Below, in pieces: positions 27,330-35,910 of a stretch of 64,000 nt of DNA (its first letter is position 1; the number at the start of each line of letters is the position of its first letter). The stretch is from Jaenimonas drosophilae (taxonomy: Eukaryota; Euglenozoa; Kinetoplastea; Trypanosomatida; Trypanosomatidae): positions 1 to 64,000 of the forward strand of contig JASAON010001633.1 of NCBI GenBank assembly GCA_030849065.1, in the 5' to 3' direction. Both the position numbers and the translations under genes were made by a program. The notes beneath the pieces were generated by a model. The model did no database searches and was not told the origin of the DNA. It worked only from the letters and a program-made list of their open reading frames with translations.

Positions 27330-28127
27330 ATGACATCAGCCAGCGCCCAGACCATGGCGGGTCGAAACCAGCAAGAGGAGGACAACATAGAACGCCAGCG
27401 GGAGCAGCTCGCGGAGCAGGAGGCTCGTGTTCAGCAACTCCGTGCACGAAAGGAGATGCGTACCGCTCTCCTCAACAAGGTTCGAGGAGCCTTAGCCAAT
27501 GGAGAATGCTCAGCAGGCATCAGTGAGCTGGAGATGGCTGCAGTGGAGCTCCTCCAGAAGCTGTCCACAACGGAGGAAGCCATGACGGGTGCGACGGTTG
27601 CCTCAGCTCAACAACAAGAGGTGAAGGATGCGGGCCATCATGTAATTGTAGAGGAACGCCGAGCGCTACCAGCTCCGACGAAGAAGCTATCTGCGGTGCG
27701 GACTGACGAAGGTGCAGCGGAAGCTGGTGATGAGAACACCGTGGCGGTCCCCCTCACGATGGAGGCTCTCATGGGCCTCGAAGACGCAACCAATGACAAA
27801 CGCCGCAAACGTAAGAAGCGCAATCGTCGGAAGAAGGCCGCTGATGCCGTAGATGCTCCTGAGCTCCCCTTCATGACGGCGACGGAGGCAGCGGCACGAT
27901 CGGCAACCTTGGCAGCAGTGGAGGCCTTTCACTTTGATCCATCGGTACCCATGGAAGGATCACCGGATAATACGCACACCAGCAATGATTGCGCACCTCC
28001 GTCGTGGCTGGCCGTTGATCAGGACGACGTAGCGGCCGACCCAGTTCCAGCCACGGCTGAAACCACACAGGCTCCAGTTGTTGTTGTGGAGGAAGAGGAG
28101 CAGTACGAATCGGACTTCGAACTGTAG
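27330..28127 (+). CDS. Coiled-coil protein with basic patch and acidic C-terminus, unknown
   Basis: A 265-aa protein I do not recognise. Residues about 14-45 form a strong coiled-coil-type helix (EDNIERQREQLAEQEARVQQ and beyond). The middle is Ala/Glu-rich. Residues about 150-170 hold a dense basic run (DKRRKRKKRNRRKKA) that could be a nuclear/nucleolar signal or RNA contact. The tail is acidic and ends EEEEQYESDFEL. No enzyme motif or membrane segment is seen. It lies between the TBC and EF-hand genes with normal spacing. The ATG at 27330 is first; Met9 is an alternative start. Confidence 0.75.
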   Translation: MTSASAQTMAGRNQQEEDNIERQREQLAEQEARVQQLRARKEMRTALLNKVRGALANGECSAGISELEMAAVELLQKLSTTEEAMTGATVASAQQQEVKDAGHHVIVEERRALPAPTKKLSAVRTDEGAAEAGDENTVAVPLTMEALMGLEDATNDKRRKRKKRNRRKKAADAVDAPELPFMTATEAAARSATLAAVEAFHFDPSVPMEGSPDNTHTSNDCAPPSWLAVDQDDVAADPVPATAETTQAPVVVVEEEEQYESDFEL

Positions 28128-28307
28128 CCCGTACACCATACGATTGAGGTGCATCACCTCTCATTTTGATGGTGGCAGATGAGGTCTGCCGCCGACCCTC
28201 TCCCCCTGCTACCTTACATAGTTCCCCCAGAGGACCACGTCAAGATCAGCCCCGTCCCGCATCACTGCGGCTTGACATTTGCATATTTCTCGTGCACAAC
28301 TGTATCT

Positions 28308-28340
28308 TCTTCTCTTCTTCATATTCATGTGCTAATGTAG
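28308..28340 (+). promoter_or_regulatory. Spliced-leader acceptor for the calcyphosin-like gene
   Basis: TCTTCTTCTCTTCTTC tract then ATGTGCTAATGTAG with AG at 28339-28340, 15 bases before the ATG at 28356. Confidence 0.6.
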
Positions 28341-28355
28341 TTAGATTTGAGAAGG

Positions 28356-29288
28356 ATGTCCATCTTCACGAACAACAACCTCCGCGAGGACTTCGTGTTT
28401 AAGCTGAAGGTGAAGGATGTAATTCTCCGCCATGGTGGCCAGGGCGCGTTGGTGAACGCCCTTCTCGACTTCAAGGCGCGTCATGGCGCTGCCGTCGCTC
28501 AGGGGAAGCCGGGTATTGACTACGCCCAGTTTGTGGCCTACTTAAAGGCCAACAGCATCCAACTCAGTGAGTGGGATGCATCGTACCTGTGCCGTTCCTT
28601 TGATGATGACCAGAAGGGCTTCATCAGCTGCCGAACCTTCTCCCGCCACCTTGTCGGCCTAAACCTCCGTCGCATGAAGGCTGTAGAGAAGGCATGGGCA
28701 AAGCTATCCAAGGACGCTGACGGCTGCGTCGCCCGGGACGAGCTTATGGAGTATCACCTCAACTGCACACAATCTAGTGGCGCGCCGACGCGGGCGGCAT
28801 CTGTAGGCCTGGACAACCTCTCCACCACTTTCAACAACGGCACCCGTACGCGTCTGAAGGGCGTCGACGGGGTTTCCTCTGCCGATTCCGTGAGCTTTGA
28901 GGAGTTCGTGGCTTATTACGCCGGTATCAGCCAATTTGTTGGCTCCGATGAGTCCTTTGAGATGGATGTGCTTCGCCAGTGGAAGGCGGACCAGGCAACT
29001 GCCCCATGCCTGAACGAGACGGAACGTGACTGGGGTGAGGATGGTGACCCACTTGCCATTGCTGGCCCACTCTATGTCAAGGATGCCCTCAACATGGAGC
29101 TCGGCCGCTCGTCAAAGAACTACAACTACTCCCACATGAAGCGGGAGCACCCCTATGTAGAACCACTGCCGCCACTGGATCGGCCAACCATTATGGTCTC
29201 AACCATTCAGCGCACTTATGTTCCCTACAACAAGCCTCAGGAGGACTTCTCCGACCCGCTAGTCACTCGCCGTGGTCAGCAGGAGTAA
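28356..29288 (+). CDS. Calcyphosin-like EF-hand protein
   Basis: A 310-aa protein of the calcyphosin (CAPS/CAPSL) type, a calcium-binding family often found in cilia and flagella. Seen: an N-terminal helical part (FKLKVKDVILRHGGQG), an EF-hand-like pair with loops FDDDQKGFISCRTF and SKDADGCVARDEL, and the family end motif VSFEEFVAYYAGISQFVGSD. Loops keep several acidic ligands but are not perfect, so calcium affinity is unclear. After the EF-hand region, about residues 215-310 form a Pro/Tyr-rich extension (HPYVEPLPPLDRPT, YVPYNKPQEDF) absent from animal CAPSL, perhaps for axonemal docking. Start 28356 (MSIFTNNNLREDF) is used; the in-frame TTG at 28347 is not a plausible start. Confidence 0.88.
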   Translation: MSIFTNNNLREDFVFKLKVKDVILRHGGQGALVNALLDFKARHGAAVAQGKPGIDYAQFVAYLKANSIQLSEWDASYLCRSFDDDQKGFISCRTFSRHLVGLNLRRMKAVEKAWAKLSKDADGCVARDELMEYHLNCTQSSGAPTRAASVGLDNLSTTFNNGTRTRLKGVDGVSSADSVSFEEFVAYYAGISQFVGSDESFEMDVLRQWKADQATAPCLNETERDWGEDGDPLAIAGPLYVKDALNMELGRSSKNYNYSHMKREHPYVEPLPPLDRPTIMVSTIQRTYVPYNKPQEDFSDPLVTRRGQQE

Positions 29289-29723
29289 GTGGGCCAAGAT
29301 TGGAGGTGGGGGAGGAGTTGCTATCTCCCACCGTGTCATGTGATGTACATCTCATCTGCGAACGAAGGGTCTGGCTGGTTGGACTCGCTAGAGTTTGTGA
29401 AGTAAATCCTTCGTGTGGGTGTTCCATCCGCATTCTCACTGCGAAGTCGTGGATTTCATTGCTTTCGAATATCAACACCAACACCATGCACTCCCTCATC
29501 TTCTTTTTCTTCTCTGCTGCAGATCATCGCATTGCGGTGACGCGGAACGCATAGACGTATAATTTTTCCTCCAGCTGGCTCGCCCGTTCCTCCACAAACA
29601 ACAGGTTATCGGGTTTCCGCGGTTGGTCATCCACCTCCCACACCACATACCTTCTAGAACTTCTGTAGAAGACTCCCTCTACGTACTCAACGTACGCGCA
29701 AAAGTATCGTCACTGGGAGCACC
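29289..29723. other. Intergenic spacer upstream of actin-related gene
   Basis: 435 bases, no gene. Pyrimidine tract at about 29491-29520 (TCTTCTTTTTCTTCTCTGCTGCAG) with AG at 29521-29522 is a good acceptor candidate 200 bases before the ATG. Confidence 0.5.
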
Positions 29724-30962
29724 ATGAAAGTAGCTGCGAACACCGCTAAGATACTCCGTAACATCCCCCTCCCCGATGAGGTGGGTGTGACGCATGACAA
29801 TGCCGCCGTCCTTGACATGGGTAGCTACTCCACCCGTTTGGGCTACGCTGGTGACAACGCCCCTCGCATGAACGAGCGCACCGTTGCGGTGAAGGGAACC
29901 TCGACCTTGACCTTCAATCGAGCGTACGAGGTGCAGGATCGCTCGGAGGTTACCCACGTCATGAAGAACGGCATCATCACCGATTGGGAGGCCTACGAGC
30001 TCCTGATGCAGCGTGTGGATGACACCATTCAGCTCTCCAACACGGAACTAGGAACTCCACTTATCATCACGGAGAAGTCGTTAGTGCCAACCTCACAGCG
30101 CCAAAAGATGGCAGAGATTCTCTATGAGAAGCACAATGTCAGCTCCACGAGCTTCGCACTGAGCCCAGTGGTCTCCCTCTTCGCCTCAGGCCTTTGCACT
30201 GGTGTGTCAGTGGAGCTTGGCCACGATCAATGCCACGTGAATCCTGTGTTCCAGGGCTTTTCCCTCTTCCACGCAGCACACTGTCTTGGACTTGGTGGAG
30301 ATGACCTCACGACCCTCTTCTCCACCAGCACTCAGGCCACCTTGCCACCATCGGTACTGGCCCATCGTCAGCATGACATGTGGAGCTACCTTAAGGAAAA
30401 GTGTTGCAACACCTTTGATTGCCATGATTCGTACCTCGCAGCCACGGAGAGTGGTGACGATAGTCGCCGATATGGGGTTGATCACACCCTGCCCGATGGC
30501 ACCACCATACATATTGGTAGTGAGCGCTTCACTCCGAGTGAGGTGTTCTTCCGCCCGACCTTGCTGCCGACGATGATGCAGCTCACAGACCAGACGAACA
30601 TCGTCAATGAGGTGCAGCTCCGCACAAGCAGTACCCCACGTGGCATCCACGAACTCATAGTAGAGTCGGTGAGGAAGTGCGATCATGACTTGATTCCGTA
30701 CTTCTATGACAACCTCCTTCTCTCTGGAGGCTCTTCCTTGTACACAGGCCTTCCTAGTCGTGTGGAGTCTGAGGTTCAGTCACTGCTCCCACTCTCCGCC
30801 GATCGCGTACGCGTCACTGCCGACGTGGAGCGTCGTGAGGCTGCCTTCGTTGGCGCATCCATCCTGGCTTCCCTTCCTTCCTTCCAGGAGTTGTGGGTTA
30901 CCCGGGCGGACTATGAGGAAGTGGGTTCCATGGCGGTGGTACGCGGCTGCTTCTCGGGCTAA
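29724..30962 (+). CDS. Divergent actin-related protein
   Basis: A 412-aa actin-superfamily protein. Seen: phosphate-1 region DMGSYSTRLGYAGDNAPR at about residues 32-49, a later NGIITDWEAYELLMQRV segment matching the G(I/V)xxDW motif of actins, an EKCC-like helix (YLKEKCCNTF), the adenosine-motif-like LLLSGGSSLYTGLPSRVE, and the C-terminal FVGASILASLPSFQELWVTRADYEEVG, the usual GGSILASLxxFxxxWIxxxEYxE pattern. Conventional actin is about 376 aa and far more conserved, so this is an ARP/actin-like protein; the C-terminus is somewhat like ARP4 (chromatin remodelling), but the subtype is not secure. It encodes several lineage-specific changes, such as SPVVSLFASGLCTGVSVELGH in place of the actin phosphate-2 loop. 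Confidence 0.9.
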   Translation: MKVAANTAKILRNIPLPDEVGVTHDNAAVLDMGSYSTRLGYAGDNAPRMNERTVAVKGTSTLTFNRAYEVQDRSEVTHVMKNGIITDWEAYELLMQRVDDTIQLSNTELGTPLIITEKSLVPTSQRQKMAEILYEKHNVSSTSFALSPVVSLFASGLCTGVSVELGHDQCHVNPVFQGFSLFHAAHCLGLGGDDLTTLFSTSTQATLPPSVLAHRQHDMWSYLKEKCCNTFDCHDSYLAATESGDDSRRYGVDHTLPDGTTIHIGSERFTPSEVFFRPTLLPTMMQLTDQTNIVNEVQLRTSSTPRGIHELIVESVRKCDHDLIPYFYDNLLLSGGSSLYTGLPSRVESEVQSLLPLSADRVRVTADVERREAAFVGASILASLPSFQELWVTRADYEEVGSMAVVRGCFSG

Positions 30963-31322
30963 GCACGCCATCATGTGAGCGAATGTAGATAGATGGTGGT
31001 TTATGAAGCACGTGAGCTCGTGAACATGTAATCCCCACAACAACAAAATAACAAACAACACTTGAAGTTGTGATGCTTAACGGGGGTGCCCACGCACTCC
31101 TCGTAATGAGCTGCATGCTTCTTGTGTCATGTGGAGTCTCCAGTTCCACTATCTTCTTCTCTGCATTTTTTTCTTGTACGTGCTGTGCGTGACGGTAGAG
31201 TCAGTGTGATCAACACGTACTCTTAGCCTATACAGAGGTAGCACGGGGACTCGTGAAGAACACGTCGAGGCTTCGGATCATCATAGGAGGAGATATCCTC
31301 AGCAACAGGCTACCACGCGCGG
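30963..31322. other. Intergenic spacer upstream of eIF4G
   Basis: 360 bases without a gene. T-rich stretch at 31150-31175 (TCTTCTTCTCTGC then TTTTTTCTTG) with candidate AG near 31198. Confidence 0.5.
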
Positions 31323-34300
31323 ATGTCGATCGATGCCACCAAGCGGCTCGGCAAGTACTCCAAGCGAACCCACTCGGTGCCCGCCACCGATTGCATCAAC
31401 CGCCACGCATGTGTGATCAATTCAGAAACCTTACAGGATGCGATCTTCGGTCCACGTAGATCCTATGCCGTCTATGCGGCCGGCATGACATCTACTGAGC
31501 TGCGTCCACGTGGCAGCCCCCGCAGCATCTCTCCCGATGCCGCACCCCAAAGAGCCAGTCGCAGTGCAGGTGAGCCACTGGCCGTGGATGACGGGAGCGG
31601 CAACCTCGCTGCCCCCGAGTTGGAGGGATCCAAGGTGGAGAAGACGCAATCCGAACGTATCTCGTCTCCCGCACCATCCATCATGGAGGTGATACCCTTT
31701 GATGGAGAACAATGCACGACGTGGATGACGGAGCTCAGCCACGTCCGCGACCGCGTCCCAACAGGCATTGCGGAGTTCTTTGCCAAGGTGATGGAACGCA
31801 GCGAGCGGGAGGAGACAACGCGGGAGCCTCGAGCTCGCGCCGCCAACGCCCACGAAAACCTCTCCCGCGGCAGTGCCTTTTCCAGCCTTGCCTCCACCGG
31901 GCCACACCACGGCACCGCCCACGGAAACACCGCGGGAAACAGCGCAAACGGAAGCATCGATCGCATGGCCGCCATTGAGGACGTCTGGGGAGACCGGCGT
32001 GATCTGCCCATCTCCGTGGCCAGCCCGATCCGAACCCGCGGCCTCTTTGGCGGGGCCGCGGGCCGCAAAGAGCTCCATTTAATGGTGCTGGCAGTACTCA
32101 ACAAAGTCACCACAGATGCGGAAAAGTTCCGTGAGGTGAAGAACGAGCTGTTGCGACTTCCCATTCCAGAGGCGAGCCCCGATCAGCTCGACAAGATTGT
32201 GGATGTTTTCTTCAAGAAGGCGGTGAAGGAGCAACACTTCTGCCAGAGCTACGCCGACCTCATTTGCGCACTGTGCAAGGTACCCGAGGGTCAACACATC
32301 ACAGGTGACAAATCTCTGAGTCTGGAGTTCCGCATGCGTCATGCCCTGTTGAAGCGCTGCCAGTTTGAGTTTGTAACCGCCGTGAAGGCTGAGATGGAGC
32401 GCATGAAGGCTGGGGCCACTGATGAGTCGGTGCCGAAGCGAACAGCGGAGGAGGAGGCTCAACATGAGAAGGACAAGCGAGACAAGATGTGTGGCAACGT
32501 GCGCTTCGTGAGTGAGCTGTTCCTGCGTGGGATCGTGACAGAGCACGTCATTTCGTGCATCTTCCTCACCTGTGCCGCGGGTAGTGAGTTTGCCACGTTG
32601 GCCATCCCGCCAACCTACGTCCCGACCATCTCACAAATCGATGAGATAATCACCACGGTGGATGCTGTGCGTGAGTTCTACTTCGTCAAGAGTGAATCTG
32701 GCAGGCATCTCCTTCCGGCACTCATCGCCGTTCTACGGCATTGGACGCAACACTACAATGATAGTCGCTGCCGATTCCGACTCATGACAACAGTGGAGGC
32801 GTTGCTCACGATGGCAGCGCAGGTGCCGAATCTCATGAACTCTCCACTCCTATCCAGCGCGGACGGTGGCTCCAATCGGGCATCCACACCCTCCCCATCA
32901 CCGAGCTTGGCCAACCACAACACCCTCGCATCGGAGATGCTCGGGAAGCAGGCGATGGTGGGCCGGAAGCCACTGCCCGCACCACGCAGCCGTAGCAGCC
33001 TGGCCACCTCTCTTAACTCGAGTGTGAACTTAACGTCTAGCGCAACGACGATTCCACGAAGCCAACTTCATTCGCCTTCGTTGCACCCCATGGCGGCACC
33101 CGAGGTTCATGGTGAGGCCAAGTCTGTGCTTCCCCGTACAGCGGTTACAGCCAGCAAGACGGGGCTCCCGCCGGAGCACATTGCGAAGCTCATGGCCTCC
33201 TTGACGAGTGAGGTGGATTCCATTGATCACTGCGCCGAGGCCCTTGTGGCGAGCGGGAATGTTGAGGCTTCCATCGCCCTGTGGGTTGATCGTTGCCTCA
33301 CCGTCGTGAAGGAGGAGAAGACGCGCAAACTGACGGGCGTCGTCCTGGACGTGCTGTTACAGAAGCTCCAGATGGAGCAACCCACCAACGACCAGGTGCA
33401 GCGAGAGGATATTCAGCAGCTCTGCCTGGCTGGCCTCGTCAAGGCCATCAAGTCCAAACTCTATGAGGACCTAAACATCTTCTTGTTCTGGGCCCAGTTG
33501 GTGCTGTCCGACCCCACACGCCGCGTTCTGGATGATGAGCTGCTGAACATGGGACTACAGCGCGTGTTAGAGATGGTTCGAAGCGCCGAGGACATCCAGA
33601 CGTACCTGGTGGATGTGAGCCGGTATCGCTGCAAGGTCTTATCCACTCCCCTACCCGAGGTGGCAGATCGGCCACCTACCCCAGAGGTGGCAACAGTGAT
33701 GCAAAGCTCACGGTACCGCCCTGTGTGGTATCTCTTCTGCTTTAGCCAAGATCATGGTTCCAACGCCGTGTTGGAGCTTCTGAAGGACCCCGAGTTGCGA
33801 GAGAACTCCATGGAGGCGGACATCTTCTGCACGCTGGGATCGAGCACCACACGTGAACGACTGTCAGAGAGACTCTTCCATTCCATCCGCAACTCACCAC
33901 GCGTCGCGCAAGACAGCGGGGCGGCTGCGGAGGTGATCAGCGCCGTGATCACAGCAGAGTTCCACCACGGCGATCTTGAGTCCTTTCTCGAGAGCTGCAT
34001 ACCCTTGCTACACATGACGGTTGATGGCCCAGACCGAGCAGAGCGTGAGCTGCGGCTGCTGGCAGAGATCTACTCCCTTCTAGGTGTCAAGTCAGATAAG
34101 CTTCCATTGGGTGTGGAGGACCGGTTCATTCAGAAGTTAGCTGCAAATCATGTCCTTTCCTTGGAGTCAGTGAGTGCGGCGCGTGCGTTGAACCACCACG
34201 ATGAGTTCCCATCCTCTGGGGGTGAGCACGTGGCCGAAACACTGCAGCTGCCACTTCCTCCAGGCCCCATCGACTCCCTGAACGGTTCCGTGGATCTCCA

Positions 34301-34853
34301 GTGCAATCCACACTCGGAAAGCAGCAGTAGCTTCAATCCTGGCAACTACGGCCCACCATACCCGCAGCATCAACACCCGTATGGCCCTCACCCGCAGCTT
34401 ATGGATGCCCCGGCAGCTGACGGGTACAACGCTGACATCAACGGTGGCTACACCAATGGCCAGCTCTACTACTACTACAACAACGCCATGGGGATGAACC
34501 CAGCGGCCGATGTGGGCCTCCAGGGTCGGCATCGTGGAGGCGGGGATAGACGAGGTGCGCCAGTCGGTGCTGCCGGCGGAAATGGCGCCTACGGTGGCTC
34601 AGGAAACTACAGCAACAACAACAGCCGCAATCAGCGGCATGGCTCTCACGGGGGACGTGGACGATTTGGTGGTCACAGTGGAAACGGAGGTGGTGGTGGC
34701 GGTGGTGGTGGCGTTGAGAGCTCCAAGAAGGGACCAATGGGCAGCACTGGGTTTAATGGCGGTGGTGCTGGAGGAAGTGGTGGCGGTGGTGGAGGTGGGC
34801 GCTTTCCACGAGGCGGAGGAACGCGTAGCGGCCGAGGCCACCCATCACACTAG
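31323..34853 (+). CDS. EIF4G: Translation initiation factor eIF4G (MIF4G domain), EIF4G1/G2-like
   Basis: A 1176-aa protein with an MIF4G HEAT domain at about residues 248-500 (KELHLMVLAVLNKVTTDAEK, VKNELLRLPIPEA, AVKEQHFCQSYADLICAL). Family role: scaffold joining cap-binding eIF4E and helicase eIF4A; trypanosomatids have five or six divergent eIF4Gs. The N-terminal 245 residues are polar and probably disordered. Residues about 610-940 form further helical repeats. The tail from about 1000 is Tyr/Pro then Gly/Asn/Arg-rich with poly-Gly runs (up to eight Gly) and RGG elements. The long tail and length suggest the EIF4G1/EIF4G2 pair of T. brucei, with G2 favoured by remembered chromosome 9 order near TOP2; this needs alignment. 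ATG 31323 could be preceded by none closer; Met55 is an alternative. Confidence 0.87.
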   Translation: MSIDATKRLGKYSKRTHSVPATDCINRHACVINSETLQDAIFGPRRSYAVYAAGMTSTELRPRGSPRSISPDAAPQRASRSAGEPLAVDDGSGNLAAPELEGSKVEKTQSERISSPAPSIMEVIPFDGEQCTTWMTELSHVRDRVPTGIAEFFAKVMERSEREETTREPRARAANAHENLSRGSAFSSLASTGPHHGTAHGNTAGNSANGSIDRMAAIEDVWGDRRDLPISVASPIRTRGLFGGAAGRKELHLMVLAVLNKVTTDAEKFREVKNELLRLPIPEASPDQLDKIVDVFFKKAVKEQHFCQSYADLICALCKVPEGQHITGDKSLSLEFRMRHALLKRCQFEFVTAVKAEMERMKAGATDESVPKRTAEEEAQHEKDKRDKMCGNVRFVSELFLRGIVTEHVISCIFLTCAAGSEFATLAIPPTYVPTISQIDEIITTVDAVREFYFVKSESGRHLLPALIAVLRHWTQHYNDSRCRFRLMTTVEALLTMAAQVPNLMNSPLLSSADGGSNRASTPSPSPSLANHNTLASEMLGKQAMVGRKPLPAPRSRSSLATSLNSSVNLTSSATTIPRSQLHSPSLHPMAAPEVHGEAKSVLPRTAVTASKTGLPPEHIAKLMASLTSEVDSIDHCAEALVASGNVEASIALWVDRCLTVVKEEKTRKLTGVVLDVLLQKLQMEQPTNDQVQREDIQQLCLAGLVKAIKSKLYEDLNIFLFWAQLVLSDPTRRVLDDELLNMGLQRVLEMVRSAEDIQTYLVDVSRYRCKVLSTPLPEVADRPPTPEVATVMQSSRYRPVWYLFCFSQDHGSNAVLELLKDPELRENSMEADIFCTLGSSTTRERLSERLFHSIRNSPRVAQDSGAAAEVISAVITAEFHHGDLESFLESCIPLLHMTVDGPDRAERELRLLAEIYSLLGVKSDKLPLGVEDRFIQKLAANHVLSLESVSAARALNHHDEFPSSGGEHVAETLQLPLPPGPIDSLNGSVDLQCNPHSESSSSFNPGNYGPPYPQHQHPYGPHPQLMDAPAADGYNADINGGYTNGQLYYYYNNAMGMNPAADVGLQGRHRGGGDRRGAPVGAAGGNGAYGGSGNYSNNNSRNQRHGSHGGRGRFGGHSGNGGGGGGGGGVESSKKGPMGSTGFNGGGAGGSGGGGGGGRFPRGGGTRSGRGHPSH

Positions 34854-35284
34854 TTGCTTGTGTCTTTGGCCACCCACTTACCCCGGACTATCCTTTCTCG
34901 TGTTGCTGGCTGTGTCACTCCAGCTTCGCGTGCCCCCTCCTTTCCTCTCCCTCCTCTTACGACCCTTTGAGACTTGGAATGCATGCCAAGCGAAACAAAC
35001 ATGTTTGGCACTTCCACTTGTGGGATCAAGATGCTGTGGACCGTAGATGCACCTTCATGGGCTCAACATGTGTTGTGCACGCACCGAGGCACCTATGTTT
35101 GCAGAAGGGGGGGGGGAGTGAACCAACACCAATTGGTTGATGATGTTGAGCCCGTTGACATTGGTATCGCAAATGGATCGTCTTGCCCTTCCTTTCATCT
35201 TACTACCAACATACCCAAAATCATTTTCAACCTCCTCTCGTTTGAATCAAAAATGGTCGTGAGCCTTCCTCTGAGCACAATGAC

Positions 35285-35335
35285 CCACACACATCCGCAC
35301 ACACAACACACACACACACAGACAGACAGACACAC
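35285..35335. repeat. CA / GACA microsatellite
   Basis: ACACACATCCGCACACACAACACACACACACA followed directly by GACAGACAGACAC; simple-sequence DNA in the spacer, likely length-polymorphic. Confidence 0.8.
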
Positions 35336-35829
35336 CAGCACTCCCATCCGTGCCTTCCTTCCGATCGTTTTCTTCTCCTTCTCGCATGAATCACCCTCCC
35401 TCCATCCCCCCCCCTCTTACAGAGTCACCACAATTCAATAGCAAAAGTGGTGAGGTTGTGTGCTTAGAGTGGCGATGTGTGTAGTCTTGTGCTGGTTGTT
35501 GTTTTTTGTGGACATTCTTTTCAAGTACAGATCATTACACTTGATTGTTTACGAGAGACCTGGTTCGTTGTTGACGTTGCTGAAGAAACTGTTGTCGTTG
35601 TTGCTGATTGCTATTGCTGTTGGTGTTGGTACTGTGGTTTTGTTGAAGGTGTACCGCACCTCTCTCTTATTTCAGATGAAGAACTCTTTTTGTTATCTCT
35701 CTCCTACTACCATGAATGGGGTGGCCGAAACACCACACATGCAAATTTGATGGTGGCTCTCTACCAAGGCGGGTTATAGTGACAAGCCATGCACCGCTGC
35801 ACTGTTGCCATCCGTTCTATTCATCGGTA

Positions 35830-35880
35830 TGCCTCCTTGTTGTTCTTGTTTGCCTGGTAGTCCTCCCTCACACATTCAGT
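35830..35880 (+). promoter_or_regulatory. Spliced-leader acceptor for the first CorA gene
   Basis: Pyrimidine-rich CTCCTTGTTGTTCTTGTTTGCC plus TCCTCCCTCACACATTCAG, AG at 35879-35880, 30 bases before the ATG at 35911. Translating this tract would give a false hydrophobic segment in an upstream extension from 35716. Confidence 0.65.
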
Positions 35881-35910
35881 AGGAACACCGACACGAAGGA
35901 ACCTGCTGAC

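Larger units (their letters stand above)
34854..35910. other. 1.06 kb spacer between eIF4G and CorA gene
   Basis: No supported gene. Contains ten G at 35107-35116, a CA/GACA microsatellite at about 35285-35335, C-rich runs near 35405-35416, a GTTGTTGTT-type stretch at 35490-35645, and the pyrimidine tract/acceptor before the transporter gene. Confidence 0.55.

Noticed and set aside
34510..35046. 178-codon + frame overlapping the eIF4G tail
   Set aside because: Out-of-frame reading of Gly-rich repeats (appears as Val/Ala-rich); eIF4G is the real frame.
35716..35910. N-terminal extension of the first CorA protein with a hydrophobic segment
   Set aside because: The hydrophobic residues are translated pyrimidine tract before the acceptor AG at 35879-35880; the start at 35911 is preferred.
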